This document shows positions 6,817-15,515 of a DNA stretch of 29,676 nt, piece after piece (the stretch's first letter is position 1; each line of letters opens with the position of its first letter). Made by a program: the position numbers and the translations under genes. Under the pieces are notes generated by a model that ran no database searches, was not told where the DNA came from, and saw nothing but the letters and a program-made list of their open reading frames with translations. This stretch comes from JAZMZS01 sp045586105 (GTDB lineage Bacteria > Bacillota > Clostridia > Oscillospirales > CAG-272): NCBI GenBank assembly GCA_045586105.1, contig JAZMZS010000213.1, positions 1 through 29,676 of the forward strand. The letters run 5' to 3'.

Positions 6817-8559
6817 ATGATAGACAAAAAACTGATCCGTCTGTTAGGCAAGAATATCAAATACGTGTTTGCGTGCGTCTTGCTTATGCTCGTCGGAATG
6901 CTCTCGAACATAGGCATTACCGCATCGATCTGCCTTGCGCTCAGCCGCGCGGTAAATCTCGGAGAGGGCGGCGGCGCGGCAGCTTTCGTGCTGCCCGCAG
7001 TTAGCGCTGCGGTGTGCGTTGCTGTCAGATATGCCGCGTCTCGCCTCGTGGGTGAGCTCAGGGATATTATCGGCAGAAGCGCCAAGAAGGATCTGCGCGA
7101 GCGAATTTACGAGAAGATAGTAAAGCTCGGCGTCAGATCTACCGACGGCATGAGCATGGCGGGGCTTACTCAGGTGTCGATGGAGGGAGTGGAGCAGCTC
7201 GATCTCTATTATTCCTCATATATCCCGCAGTTCTTCTACGCGATGATGGCGCCCTTTGTGCTGTTCGCGTTTACTGTCGGGATAGAATGGCGTGTGGCGG
7301 CGGTCCTTCTTGCCTGCGTTCCGCTTATCCCTGTCTCTATTATCGCAGTCTCAAAATACGCAAAAAAAATATTTGCCAAGTATTGGGGAAAGTACACCTC
7401 TATGGGAGATTCCTTCCTTGACAGCGTTCAGGGACTGAAGGAGCTGAAGATATTCCGCGCGGATGCGGCGCGCCACGTCAAAATGAACGAGACGAGCGAG
7501 GAATTCCGTAAGATCACGATGAAGGTGCTCGTCATGCAGCTTGCGAGCACAACGATAATGGACCTTGTTGCTTACGGAGGCGCGGGAATAGGCATTGCGG
7601 TTGCTGTAATGGCGGTGAAAAACGGTGCCATTACCCCGATAAGCGGACTGTTTTTGATACTGGTGGCGGTCGATTTCTTCTTGCCTCTGCGCGCTTTCGG
7701 TTCTGCCTTCCACGTAGCTATGAACGGCGCCTCGGCAGGTAAAAAGATCATGTCTTTGCTTGAACAGCCCGATCCCGTCTGGGGAGACGGGGAGGTAGAA
7801 AAGACCGACGTAGCTCTTCGGGGAGTTACCTTCTCCTACGACGGCGTTAGAGACGTGCTAAAGAACGTTACGCTTGATTTTCCCGAGCGCGGCACGAGCG
7901 CGATCGTGGGAGAGTCGGGATGCGGAAAATCGACCGTGGTCAATATGCTTTTCGGTGCGTTCAGACCGAAGGAGGGTAGTGTGACCGTAGGAGGCAAAAG
8001 CATCGAGACCCTTCGGAGAGAGTCCTACTATTCGCACCTTGCAGTAGTCAGCTACAACACCTATATATTCAACGAGACGGTGCGCGAAAACTTCGCGCTC
8101 GCAAATGAAAAAGCAACCGACGAAGAGATATATGCGGCTCTTGAAAAGGTAAACCTCGAGGACTTCATACGCGAGCGTGGAGGGCTTGATGGCGTAATTA
8201 CAGAGGACGCGTCGAATATCTCGGGAGGACAGAAGCAGCGTCTTGCGCTTGCCGTCAATCTCGTAGCGGACAAAGATATCTACGTTTTCGACGAAGCGAC
8301 GAGTAACATAGATATCGAGAGCGAGGCGATAATAATGGCAAATATCAAGGAGCTGTCAAGAGAAAAGAGCGTTATCGTGATATCGCATAGGCTTGCAAAC
8401 GTAACTCCGTCCGACCGTATCTATTATATGAAAGCGGGAGAGCTTGCGGAGAGCGGGACCCACGAGGAGCTGATGGCGCTCGGCGGAGGGTATGCAAAGC
8501 TCTATACTACCCAAAAGCAGCTTGAGCAAGGATATGCGGAGGTGCAAGATGAAGAATAA
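6817..8559 (+). CDS. ABC transporter, membrane + ATPase half-transporter (CydD-like), first of a heterodimer
   Basis: The 580-residue protein has an N-terminal type IV exporter-fold membrane domain (about 1-310, six hydrophobic segments) and a C-terminal ATPase. The ATPase has Walker A GESGCGKS (365-372), signature ISGGQ (468-472), Walker B YVFDE with catalytic Glu493 and H-loop His524. The Q-loop glutamine is replaced: the sequence is VVSYN with Tyr413. It overlaps the next gene by 11 bp, so the two are probably translationally coupled and form a heterodimer. By layout it resembles CydDC and other exporter-fold pairs. Since the promoter region carries DtxR-type palindromes, metal-responsive transport (compare the siderophore importers YbtPQ and IrtAB, which share this fold) is plausible but unproven. 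Confidence 0.85.
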   Translation: MIDKKLIRLLGKNIKYVFACVLLMLVGMLSNIGITASICLALSRAVNLGEGGGAAAFVLPAVSAAVCVAVRYAASRLVGELRDIIGRSAKKDLRERIYEKIVKLGVRSTDGMSMAGLTQVSMEGVEQLDLYYSSYIPQFFYAMMAPFVLFAFTVGIEWRVAAVLLACVPLIPVSIIAVSKYAKKIFAKYWGKYTSMGDSFLDSVQGLKELKIFRADAARHVKMNETSEEFRKITMKVLVMQLASTTIMDLVAYGGAGIGIAVAVMAVKNGAITPISGLFLILVAVDFFLPLRAFGSAFHVAMNGASAGKKIMSLLEQPDPVWGDGEVEKTDVALRGVTFSYDGVRDVLKNVTLDFPERGTSAIVGESGCGKSTVVNMLFGAFRPKEGSVTVGGKSIETLRRESYYSHLAVVSYNTYIFNETVRENFALANEKATDEEIYAALEKVNLEDFIRERGGLDGVITEDASNISGGQKQRLALAVNLVADKDIYVFDEATSNIDIESEAIIMANIKELSREKSVIVISHRLANVTPSDRIYYMKAGELAESGTHEELMALGGGYAKLYTTQKQLEQGYAEVQDEE

Positions 8560-10237
8560 AAGAAAGCTTCGCAGAAACGGAGCGGTGATCATGTCGCGGC
8601 TCGTTCTGCTTCTCGGAAGTCTTGCGTATATTATGCTTCTTGCGGTGATCAACGGCTCGGTGGGAGCACTGTGTGCTATGGGCGTTACGGTGTTTGGTGC
8701 CGTCGGAGTGGCAAAGGCGCTCGGAGAGAGCGTTGCGCTTTCATACGCCGCTATTGCTGCGCTTGCCATTGCGTGCGGTGCGGTAAGAGGGTTGCTCAGA
8801 TATTTTGAACAGTACTCAAACCACTACATTGCGTTCAGGCTTCTGGCGGTGCTCCGTAGCAAGATTTTCGGAGCATTGAGGGAGCTTTGCCCCGCTAAGC
8901 TTGAGTCGAAGCAAAAGGGCTCCATTATTGCTATGATAACCTCGGATATCGAAACGCTCGAGGTCTTTTACGCGCACACCCTCTCGCCAATATGCATAGC
9001 GGTGGTAAGCTGCGCGTGCGTGCTTGCTTTCGTAGGAAGCGTAGCGGGAATATATGTTGCGCTCGTGGCGCTCGTCGGCTACGCAGTTGTCGGTATTGCC
9101 GTTCCGATGATATCATCCTCGGCTCTCAAAAAACCGGGCGTGAGATACAGAGCGGAGTTTGCGGGCTTTAACGCGTACTTCCTCGACAGCATAAAGGGAA
9201 TAAAGGATATCGTTCTCAACAACTCGGGTGAGGAGAGAAGAAACAGGGTAAACGAGAGATCCGACGTGCTTCTCTCGGAAACGAAAAGGATGAAGCGCGC
9301 CGTTTCGCGCGCAAGCGCGGTAACCGAGCTTTGCGTATCGGTGTGCGTGGTTGCTACGATCGCCGTCGGTATTTTCCTCGTAGCCTCGGATATGCTTTCG
9401 GTCGGAAGAATGGTGATAGGCGTCGTTACGGTCGTCGGCTCGTTCGGACCCGTTATCGCAATATCCGCGCTTCCCGGAAACCTCACGCAGACCTTTGCTT
9501 CGGGTGACCGAGTGCTCGACCTGCTCGAGGAGAAGCCTGCCGTGTCGCCCGTGGAAAACGGAGCCGAGGTGGATTTTGAAAAGCTCGAGGTAAAGGGGCT
9601 TTCCTTCTCCTACGACGAAAGCGCGAAGGTGCTCAGCGACGTTTGTATGTATGCCGAAAAGGGCGAGATCGTCGGTATAATAGGTGAATCCGGTTGCGGA
9701 AAATCCACGTTTTTGAAGCTGCTGCTGAGATTCTGGCAGAAGGATGCGGGAAGCGTTGAATACAACGGTATTGACGTCGATGGTATCGACCCCGACAGCC
9801 TTGCGCGGAACGTAAGTATGGTTAGTCAGGTGACCTATCTTTTTGACGAGACTATAGAGGACAATCTCCGCATAGCCGCACCCGACGCAACGCAGGAGCA
9901 GATAGAGCAAGCGTGCAGGATGGCGTCGGTGCACGATTTTATACTCACTCTGCCCGACGGCTACAAAACGAGGGTAGGTGCGCTCGGGGATAATCTTTCA
10001 GCGGGAGAGAAACAGCGTATCGGACTTGCACGCGCCTTTCTGGGCGGAAGCAAGCTGATCCTGCTTGATGAGCCTACGAGCAACGTAGATAGCATAAACG
10101 AGGGAATGATCCTTAAGTCGCTTAAGGAGCATAAAAGCGGCAGGTGCATAATCCTCGTTTCCCACCGTGAATCCACGATGGCGATAGCCGATAGAGTCTA
10201 CCGTGTTGAGAAGGGCAGAATGCACGAGGCGGGATAG
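8549..10237 (+). CDS. ABC transporter, membrane + ATPase half-transporter (CydC-like), second of a heterodimer
   Basis: The start at 8549 has GGAGGT 5 nt upstream and lies inside the end of the preceding gene; longer readings lack a ribosome site. The 562-residue product has a membrane domain (about 20-310) followed by an ATPase: Walker A GESGCGKS (379-386), Q-loop VSQVTYLF with the glutamine present, signature LSAGE, Walker B LILLDE with Glu508 and H-loop His539. Both ATPases of the pair thus keep the catalytic Glu and His, unlike the second pair in this window. Hydrophobic stretches such as the one around residues 165-195 are long and alanine/valine-rich. Transcription probably stops at the hairpin 39 bp downstream. 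Substrate unknown; see the partner for the metal-linked hypothesis. Confidence 0.85.
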   Translation: MKNKRKLRRNGAVIMSRLVLLLGSLAYIMLLAVINGSVGALCAMGVTVFGAVGVAKALGESVALSYAAIAALAIACGAVRGLLRYFEQYSNHYIAFRLLAVLRSKIFGALRELCPAKLESKQKGSIIAMITSDIETLEVFYAHTLSPICIAVVSCACVLAFVGSVAGIYVALVALVGYAVVGIAVPMISSSALKKPGVRYRAEFAGFNAYFLDSIKGIKDIVLNNSGEERRNRVNERSDVLLSETKRMKRAVSRASAVTELCVSVCVVATIAVGIFLVASDMLSVGRMVIGVVTVVGSFGPVIAISALPGNLTQTFASGDRVLDLLEEKPAVSPVENGAEVDFEKLEVKGLSFSYDESAKVLSDVCMYAEKGEIVGIIGESGCGKSTFLKLLLRFWQKDAGSVEYNGIDVDGIDPDSLARNVSMVSQVTYLFDETIEDNLRIAAPDATQEQIEQACRMASVHDFILTLPDGYKTRVGALGDNLSAGEKQRIGLARAFLGGSKLILLDEPTSNVDSINEGMILKSLKEHKSGRCIILVSHRESTMAIADRVYRVEKGRMHEAG

Positions 10238-10275
10238 CCCGTTTCGGCATTGGCGGAAAAGATATCAGAATCAAA

Positions 10276-10321
10276 AAAAGCTTCCTGCGAAGCGGCAGAT
10301 GCCGTTTTGCAGGAAGCTTTT
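10276..10321. terminator. Bidirectional terminator between ABC pair and small lipoprotein
   Basis: A 13-bp perfect stem, AAAAGCTTCCTGC (10276-10288) with its complement (10309-10321), encloses a smaller CGGCA/TGCCG hairpin. A-runs before and T-rich sequence after allow termination in both directions; the convergent genes end just outside. Confidence 0.85.
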
Positions 10322-10322
10322 C

Positions 10323-10730
10323 TTATTTTGAATACTTGAACACTATATCCTTTGCGGTGAAGAGCACTTCCATGTAGCAGTATTCCGCATAACCGGTCTT
10401 ATACCTGTATACTGTGTATACAACATCGGAATTGTCAACAATGAGAGTTGCCGTAATATTGCCGTTCGATTCCTTTTTGATAGACTTTACCGTATAGGGA
10501 GAGCCGTTTACCGTCTTTGAATCTATAGGCTCGCGTACCCCGCGGTCATTTACCCAATCCCCTTCGAGATACGAGATGAGGGGATCGTCTGACGAGGTGT
10601 CGGGGGGCAGGGTCGCGGGAGGCAGATCCTCGTACCATTCGGTCTCCATGGGGACGAACAGCGAGCAGGAGCACAGCGAGAGAAGCGCACATAGCGTGCA
10701 CAGGGCGCAGAGAAGCTTTTTCTTTGTCAT
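10323..10730 (-). CDS. Small secreted lipoprotein of unknown function
   Basis: The 135-residue product starts after GGAGGT and has a Cys-rich lipoprotein signal; the lipidation site is best placed at Cys22 in LCSC. A proline/acid-rich linker (about 27-50, PPATLPPDTSSDDP) is followed by a compact ~80-residue domain that looks like a beta-barrel, with alternating hydrophobic strands (YTVKSIKKES, ITATLIVD, VVYTVYRYK). No family is recognised with confidence; the LEGDW plus strands layout recalls lipocalin-like small domains. It is transcribed from its own promoter and shares a terminator with the convergent ABC operon. Confidence 0.75.
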   Translation of the reverse strand: MTKKKLLCALCTLCALLSLCSCSLFVPMETEWYEDLPPATLPPDTSSDDPLISYLEGDWVNDRGVREPIDSKTVNGSPYTVKSIKKESNGNITATLIVDNSDVVYTVYRYKTGYAEYCYMEVLFTAKDIVFKYSK

Positions 10731-10770
10731 ATGTAATTACCTCCGGACGGGACGGGTGTCATTTTCGATT

Positions 10771-10799
10771 ATTTTAGCATATTCTTTGCACTAAATCAA
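10771..10799 (-). promoter_or_regulatory. Promoter of the small lipoprotein
   Basis: On the minus strand TTGATT (10794-10799), a 17-bp spacer and TAAAAT (10771-10776). Confidence 0.6.
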
Positions 10800-10838
10800 G
10801 CAATTGAGAAAAATAATGACTTTTTTACACTTTAGTCA

Positions 10839-10867
10839 TTGAAACCCGGATACTTTTTATATATAAT
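10839..10867 (+). promoter_or_regulatory. Strong promoter of the murD operon
   Basis: TTGAAA (10839-10844), a 17-bp spacer and a perfect TATAAT (10862-10867), 59 bp before the murD start. Confidence 0.75.
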
Positions 10868-10926
10868 AGTATATTAGATCAGTATGCCCGTCGGCAAATA
10901 ATAAAGCATTGAAAGAAAAGAGAGCT

Positions 10927-12366
10927 ATGAGTCTGAAAGATAAAGTCCGCGAACGTTTTGAGAAAAAAAAGATAGCCGTTATCGGAATAGGAGTATCAAA
11001 CCTGCCGCTTATCAAATTTCTGCTTGATGCGGGTGCATCAGTCTGCGCGAGAGATATAAAGCCCCTTGAGGAGCTTTCCCCCGAGGTAAAGACCCTGTGT
11101 GAGGAAAGAGGTCTCAGTGTTATATGCGGAGAGGGGTATCTTGACGGGATCGAGGAGGAGATAATATTCCGCTCCCCCGGTCTTCGCCCCGACACACCCG
11201 CGATCGCCGCTGCTGTGGCAGCGGGGGCTAAGCTGACAAGCGAAATGGAGCTGTTCTTCGCACTTACCCCCGCACGCATAGTTGCTATTACGGGAAGCGA
11301 TGGGAAGACCACGACGACCACCCTTACCTACCTTCTGACCAAGAGCCTGCTCGAGTGCTCGGGCGGGGAAGGGCGTGCATACGTAGGAGGGAATATCGGC
11401 GCACCTCTGCTGCCGTTCGTCTACGAAATGACCGAGCGGGATGTGTGTGTGGTCGAGCTTTCGAGCTTCCAGCTGCAGAGCATGAGCGACTGCCCCGATA
11501 TTGCGGTGATCACCAATGTCACCCCCAACCACCTCAACTGGCACACGGGTATGGATGAATATACAGAGGCAAAGAAGAATATCTACAGAGCCGAAAGATG
11601 CACCCGCCTCGTGCTTAATCTCGATAATGGCGTTACGAGGGACATAGTTGAGCGCGAGAGTCTCGAGGGAATAAAGAAGATAGCCTTCTCCCGCACGGAG
11701 ACGTGCTGCGAGCAGGCGGACGGTATGCTCTATCTTGACAACGGCAATGTCATTCTGCGGGAGGGCGTGTGTGAGACCGTCCTTCTCGATACTGCCAAGA
11801 TCAAGCTTCCGGGAACTCACAATATAGAGAACTACATGGCGGCGGCAGGGGCTGTCTACGGGCTCGGCTTTGATGAAGAGGACTTTGTACGTGTGCTCAG
11901 GGAAACTGCGGCACAGTTCGGCGGTGTTGAGCACAGACTGGAGTTTGTGCGTACGCTCGACGGTGTCGATTATTATAACTCTTCGATAGATTCCTCCCCC
12001 ACGAGAACGGCGGCGGCGCTCAGGGCGTTCCCCGACAAGAGCATCGTTATATGCGGCGGATACGATAAGCATATCCCCTTTGAGCCTCTTGCCGACGTGC
12101 TTTGCGAAAAGGCAAGCTTCGTCGTTTTGTGCGGTGCTACCGCAGAGGCGATAAGAGATGCGATCGAGGCATGCCCCGATTACAAAAAGAGCGGGCTCGG
12201 GTACGCGCTTGAGGGTGACTTTGAGCGTGCGGTCAAGCGAGCGAGAGAGGCTGCGGGAGAGGGCGAGAGAGTGGTTCTTTCACCCGCATGCGCTTCATTT
12301 GATATGTTCCGCAACTTTGAGGAGCGCGGCAGACGCTTCAAGGAAATAGTAAATTCACTGAAATAA
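10927..12366 (+). CDS. murD: UDP-N-acetylmuramoyl-L-alanine--D-glutamate ligase
   Basis: MurD adds D-glutamate to UDP-MurNAc-L-Ala in the cytoplasm, an essential step of peptidoglycan precursor synthesis. The 479-residue product has the three Mur ligase domains: an N-terminal Rossmann-like domain (GIGVSNLPLIKFL near 20), the central ATPase with GSDGKT (123-128), ELSSFQL and TPNHLNWH, and the C-terminal domain with YNSSIDSSPTRT and ICGGYDKHIPF. The length is slightly above the usual ~450. The ATG at 10927 is preferred; a TTG 18 nt upstream is in frame but less likely. The ribosome site is weak (GAAAAGAGAG). It is the first gene of a likely four-gene operon and stands apart from the usual dcw cluster. 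Confidence 0.95.
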   Translation: MSLKDKVRERFEKKKIAVIGIGVSNLPLIKFLLDAGASVCARDIKPLEELSPEVKTLCEERGLSVICGEGYLDGIEEEIIFRSPGLRPDTPAIAAAVAAGAKLTSEMELFFALTPARIVAITGSDGKTTTTTLTYLLTKSLLECSGGEGRAYVGGNIGAPLLPFVYEMTERDVCVVELSSFQLQSMSDCPDIAVITNVTPNHLNWHTGMDEYTEAKKNIYRAERCTRLVLNLDNGVTRDIVERESLEGIKKIAFSRTETCCEQADGMLYLDNGNVILREGVCETVLLDTAKIKLPGTHNIENYMAAAGAVYGLGFDEEDFVRVLRETAAQFGGVEHRLEFVRTLDGVDYYNSSIDSSPTRTAAALRAFPDKSIVICGGYDKHIPFEPLADVLCEKASFVVLCGATAEAIRDAIEACPDYKKSGLGYALEGDFERAVKRAREAAGEGERVVLSPACASFDMFRNFEERGRRFKEIVNSLK

Positions 12367-12381
12367 GACAAGGATAAGAAA

Positions 12382-13629
12382 ATGAACAGTATAGATCTCG
12401 AAAAGCTTTCGGTGGAGGCGGAGACAGCGCTCGAGCCGATATTCAGACAGCTTCGCCTGACCTCCGAGCGTCTGACGAAAAAGATACTTCGCACATTCAA
12501 GGAGAACAGGGTCTCGGCATCGCACTTCATGGCGACCGACGGCTACGGCTACGATGACAAGGGCAGAGATACGCTTGATAAGATATACGCCGAGGTCTTC
12601 GGCGTTGAGGCGGCGTTCGTGCGGCACAGCATAGCAAACGGCACGCACGCGTTGGCGATAGGTCTCTACGGACTTCTCCGTCCGGGGGATATCATGTATT
12701 CGGTTACGGGAAAGCCCTATGACACCCTTGACGAGGTGATCAACGGAAGCGCGGGCGACGGGTCGCTTCGTGATTTCGGAGTTGAATATGCAGAAGAGCA
12801 GCTCAAGGACGGAAGGATCGATCTCGATGCTCTGCGCGCGAAGCTTTCCTCCGAGGATGGGAAAAGAATAAAAGTGGTCTATGCACAGCGCTCCAAGGGC
12901 TATCTTGACCGTCCCACGCTTACGAGCGCTGAGATAAACGAGGCAGCAAGGCTCGTGCATGAGATCTCGGATGCGTATTTCGTGTGCGACAACTGCTACG
13001 GAGAATTCACCGAGGAGTACGAGCCCTACGATTGCGATCTTATCATAGGCTCGCTTATCAAGAATCCGGGCGGCGGAATGGCAGACTGCGGCGGATATCT
13101 CGCGGGAAGCAAAAGAGCGATCGAGCTTGCATCCTACAGACTTACCACACCCGGCGTAGGACTTGAGGTCGGCGCGTCCATAGGTCAGACCAAGAATATG
13201 TACAAGGGGCTTTTCTACGCTCCCCATACCGTATCTCAGGCAATAATGACGGCACATTTTGCCGCTTATATATTCGACCGCCTCGGCTACGCTACCGAGC
13301 CTGCCTGGAACGAGCGCCGCTCGGATATCATCCAGGCTGTCAAGCTCGGAACCGCCGAGGGGCTGTGTGCGTTCTGCCGCGGAATACAGTACGGCTCTCC
13401 CGTCGATGCATTCGTTACCCCCGAGCCGTGGGCAATGCCGGGATATTCGGACGAGGTCATCATGGCAGCGGGAACCTTCTGCATGGGCGCTTCGATAGAG
13501 CTTTCTGCAGACGGACCTCTGCGCCCGCCATACACGGTATTTTTCCAGGGCGGCCTTACCTACGAGAGCGGCAAGGTCGGAGTTCTCTCTGCGGCAGAAG
13601 AGGTGCTTAAGCTCCGCGCACAGTCCTGA
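12382..13629 (+). CDS. Methionine gamma-lyase family PLP protein (Met_gamma_lyase, 'aluminium resistance' type)
   Basis: The 415-residue protein matches the fold-type I PLP family often annotated as aluminium resistance or methionine gamma-lyase-like, widespread in Firmicutes. Recognisable segments are SHFMATDGYGYDD near 47, the cofactor region RHSIANGTHA, FVCDNCYGEF (about 197-206), the presumed Schiff-base lysine Lys227 in GSLIKNPGGG, and ITEFVTPEPW-like sequence near the end (FVTPEPWAMPGY). These proteins are predicted to cleave C-S or related bonds of amino acids, but the true reaction is unsettled. It lies 15 bp after murD and upstream of a cysteine desulfurase, so a role in sulfur amino acid metabolism fits its neighbours. 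AAGGAT is its ribosome site. Confidence 0.85.
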   Translation: MNSIDLEKLSVEAETALEPIFRQLRLTSERLTKKILRTFKENRVSASHFMATDGYGYDDKGRDTLDKIYAEVFGVEAAFVRHSIANGTHALAIGLYGLLRPGDIMYSVTGKPYDTLDEVINGSAGDGSLRDFGVEYAEEQLKDGRIDLDALRAKLSSEDGKRIKVVYAQRSKGYLDRPTLTSAEINEAARLVHEISDAYFVCDNCYGEFTEEYEPYDCDLIIGSLIKNPGGGMADCGGYLAGSKRAIELASYRLTTPGVGLEVGASIGQTKNMYKGLFYAPHTVSQAIMTAHFAAYIFDRLGYATEPAWNERRSDIIQAVKLGTAEGLCAFCRGIQYGSPVDAFVTPEPWAMPGYSDEVIMAAGTFCMGASIELSADGPLRPPYTVFFQGGLTYESGKVGVLSAAEEVLKLRAQS

Positions 13630-13689
13630 CGCCCGGGATCATAATGATACTACATCAAAAAAACAACAAAATAAAGAAGGTAACAAAAA

Positions 13690-14232
13690 ATGAAAAAGAT
13701 CACATCCCTCGCGCTTGCATTCTGTATGTGCGCGGTACTCGTATTTTCTCTTGCATCCTGCAGCTCGGTAGTGGAAGAGCACATGGGCTTTAAGGTGATA
13801 TCGGGAGATATCAACGATTTTGTTCTCTATGTGCCTACGGAGTATACCGAAACGAGCCAAAACGGCTACGTCAGCGCTACGGCAAACGGACAGCCGGGGG
13901 ATGCATCCAATGTGTCGGTCATGTCAGTCCTGCTGAGCGAGGAGATGCAGACCCCTGAGCAGTATTACGATAAGCTCGTCGCGTCCTACGGCGAGATGTA
14001 CGAAAATGTCGAGACGATCGAGAGAGATATCGACACGAAGCTCGGCGACAAGAACGCAAAGAAGTACGTATTCAGTGCGGACGTTCTCGGCGAGAGCTAC
14101 AGGTTCATGCAGGTGCTCTGTGTGTACGGAGGCAGAATATATATCTTCACCTACACCTCGACCGAGGAATTCTACGAGATACATGAAATGGAAGTAAAGT
14201 ACATCCTCGAGTACTTCGTATTCAAGGTGTAA
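13690..14232 (+). CDS. Lipoprotein, possible PsbP/DcrB-like domain
   Basis: The 180-residue product has a lipoprotein signal ending in LASC, with lipidation at Cys24. The rest forms one compact domain: FKVISGDINDFVLYVPTEY, a loop rich in Ser/Gly/Asn, an acidic helix (TPEQYYDKLVASYGEMYENV) and C-terminal strands ending in YILEYFVF. This order of short strands around a middle helix, with a late FMQVLCVYGGRIYIFTYTS strand pair, resembles PsbP/DcrB-type folds common in clostridial lipoproteins; the match is by shape only. The gene sits 60 bp after the PLP gene and 12 bp before the desulfurase in the same apparent operon. AAGAAGGT precedes the start. Confidence 0.8.
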   Translation: MKKITSLALAFCMCAVLVFSLASCSSVVEEHMGFKVISGDINDFVLYVPTEYTETSQNGYVSATANGQPGDASNVSVMSVLLSEEMQTPEQYYDKLVASYGEMYENVETIERDIDTKLGDKNAKKYVFSADVLGESYRFMQVLCVYGGRIYIFTYTSTEEFYEIHEMEVKYILEYFVFKV

Positions 14233-14244
14233 AGAACAGCAGAA

Positions 14245-15426
14245 ATGAACGAAACGATCTATTTCGACAATTCGGCAACCACCCGCCCGTCCGAAGGATG
14301 CGTGAGGGTGATAACCGAGGCATTGCGCTCGGATTTTGCCAATCCCTCCTCTCTTCACGGTGCGGGACATGACGTGCATAAAAAGGTCGAGGCGGCGCGA
14401 GACATTATTCTCTCTACGCTCGGCACGGATCAGAAAAAGCACCGCCTGATATTCACCTCGGGAGGCAGCGAGGCGAACAACCTCGCCCTGCTCGGTGTCG
14501 GCAGATCAAAAAATTGGCACTTCAAGCCCAAAATGCTCGTCGGCGACGGAGAGCATCCCTCTGTTGAAAAATGCGCCCTGCAGCTCGAAAAAGAGGGCTT
14601 TGAGGTCGTCCGCATCTCTACCCGAGGCGGCGAGATCGATCTCGGTGAGGTGCGCGCCCACGCAGATATGCGCACCGTGCTCGCCTCTTTTATGGCGGTA
14701 AACAACGAAACGGGTGCGAGATACGATGTTTCGGAGGCGTTCCGTATAATAAAGGAAGCAAATCCCGACTGCGTCTGCCACTGCGACTGCGTTCAGGCGT
14801 ATCTCAAGATAATGATAAATGCAAACGCCCTCGGAGCGGATCTCATATCCGTCAGCGCTCACAAGATACACGGACCGAAGGGTATCGGAGCGCTTATCCT
14901 GCACCCGGGTATATTCAAGAGAAGGCTTCTTGAGCCGGTTATCTACGGAGGCGGGCAGGAGTATTCGCTCAGAGCGGGAACGGAGAACACCGCATATATC
15001 CTCGGCTTTGCACAAGCGGCAAGCGAGAGCCGAGCGGCGATGCGGGAGCTGAACGCGGCGGCTGCGGAGATACTTTCGTATATAGAAAAGAAGGTGGAGA
15101 GTGATCCGCGCCTTGCGGGCTTTACGCTGAACCGCCCGAAGAAAGCCGTCCCGTATATCATCAGCATCACCACCCCAAACACCAAGAGCGAGACGATGCT
15201 CCACTTCCTCTCGGGGGAGGGAATATGCGTCTCGAGCGGATCGGCTTGCTCCTCGCATTCAAAGGAGATGAGCCCCGCCCTGCGCGCTTACGGGCTCGAG
15301 TCCGATGCGGCTGACAGAACTATCCGCGTTTCCCTGTCGAGAGAAAACACCCTCGCAGAGGCAGAGCGCTTCGTCGATGCTCTTGCTCGCGGCGCACAGT
15401 CGCTTGTCGGGATAAAGAGAAGGTAG
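14245..15426 (+). CDS. Cysteine desulfurase (NifS/IscS family)
   Basis: The enzyme takes sulfur from L-cysteine with PLP and passes it as persulfide to iron-sulfur cluster or tRNA thiolation pathways. The 393-residue protein shows YFDNSATTRPS at the N-terminus, FTSGGSEANNLAL (about 71-83), the aspartate-containing CHCDCVQAYLKI, Lys207 in SAHKIHGPKG as the Schiff-base lysine, the GGGQEYSLRAGTEN loop, and Cys335 in SSGSACSSH as the catalytic cysteine. The short loop with this Cys suggests group I (NifS/IscS). There is no scaffold gene (nifU/iscU) or thiI next to it in this window. It is the last gene of the murD operon and is followed by a strong terminator. Confidence 0.92.
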   Translation: MNETIYFDNSATTRPSEGCVRVITEALRSDFANPSSLHGAGHDVHKKVEAARDIILSTLGTDQKKHRLIFTSGGSEANNLALLGVGRSKNWHFKPKMLVGDGEHPSVEKCALQLEKEGFEVVRISTRGGEIDLGEVRAHADMRTVLASFMAVNNETGARYDVSEAFRIIKEANPDCVCHCDCVQAYLKIMINANALGADLISVSAHKIHGPKGIGALILHPGIFKRRLLEPVIYGGGQEYSLRAGTENTAYILGFAQAASESRAAMRELNAAAAEILSYIEKKVESDPRLAGFTLNRPKKAVPYIISITTPNTKSETMLHFLSGEGICVSSGSACSSHSKEMSPALRAYGLESDAADRTIRVSLSRENTLAEAERFVDALARGAQSLVGIKRR

Positions 15427-15455
15427 ACTTGCTCCAACAACTTTAATAAAAAAGA

Positions 15456-15492
15456 TCAGTCCCCGATGCATTCTGTATGCATCGGGGACTGA
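15456..15492. terminator. Bidirectional terminator, 16-bp stem
   Basis: A perfect 16-bp stem (15456-15471 with 15477-15492, loop TCTGT) has an A-run on its left and AATTTTTG on its right. It serves both the desulfurase operon and the convergent giant surface protein gene. Confidence 0.92.
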
Positions 15493-15515
15493 ATTTTTGA
15501 TAAACTATAGTGTCC

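Noticed and set aside
11038..12072. 344-residue minus-strand frame opposite murD
   Set aside because: It is a shadow of a well-supported murD gene.
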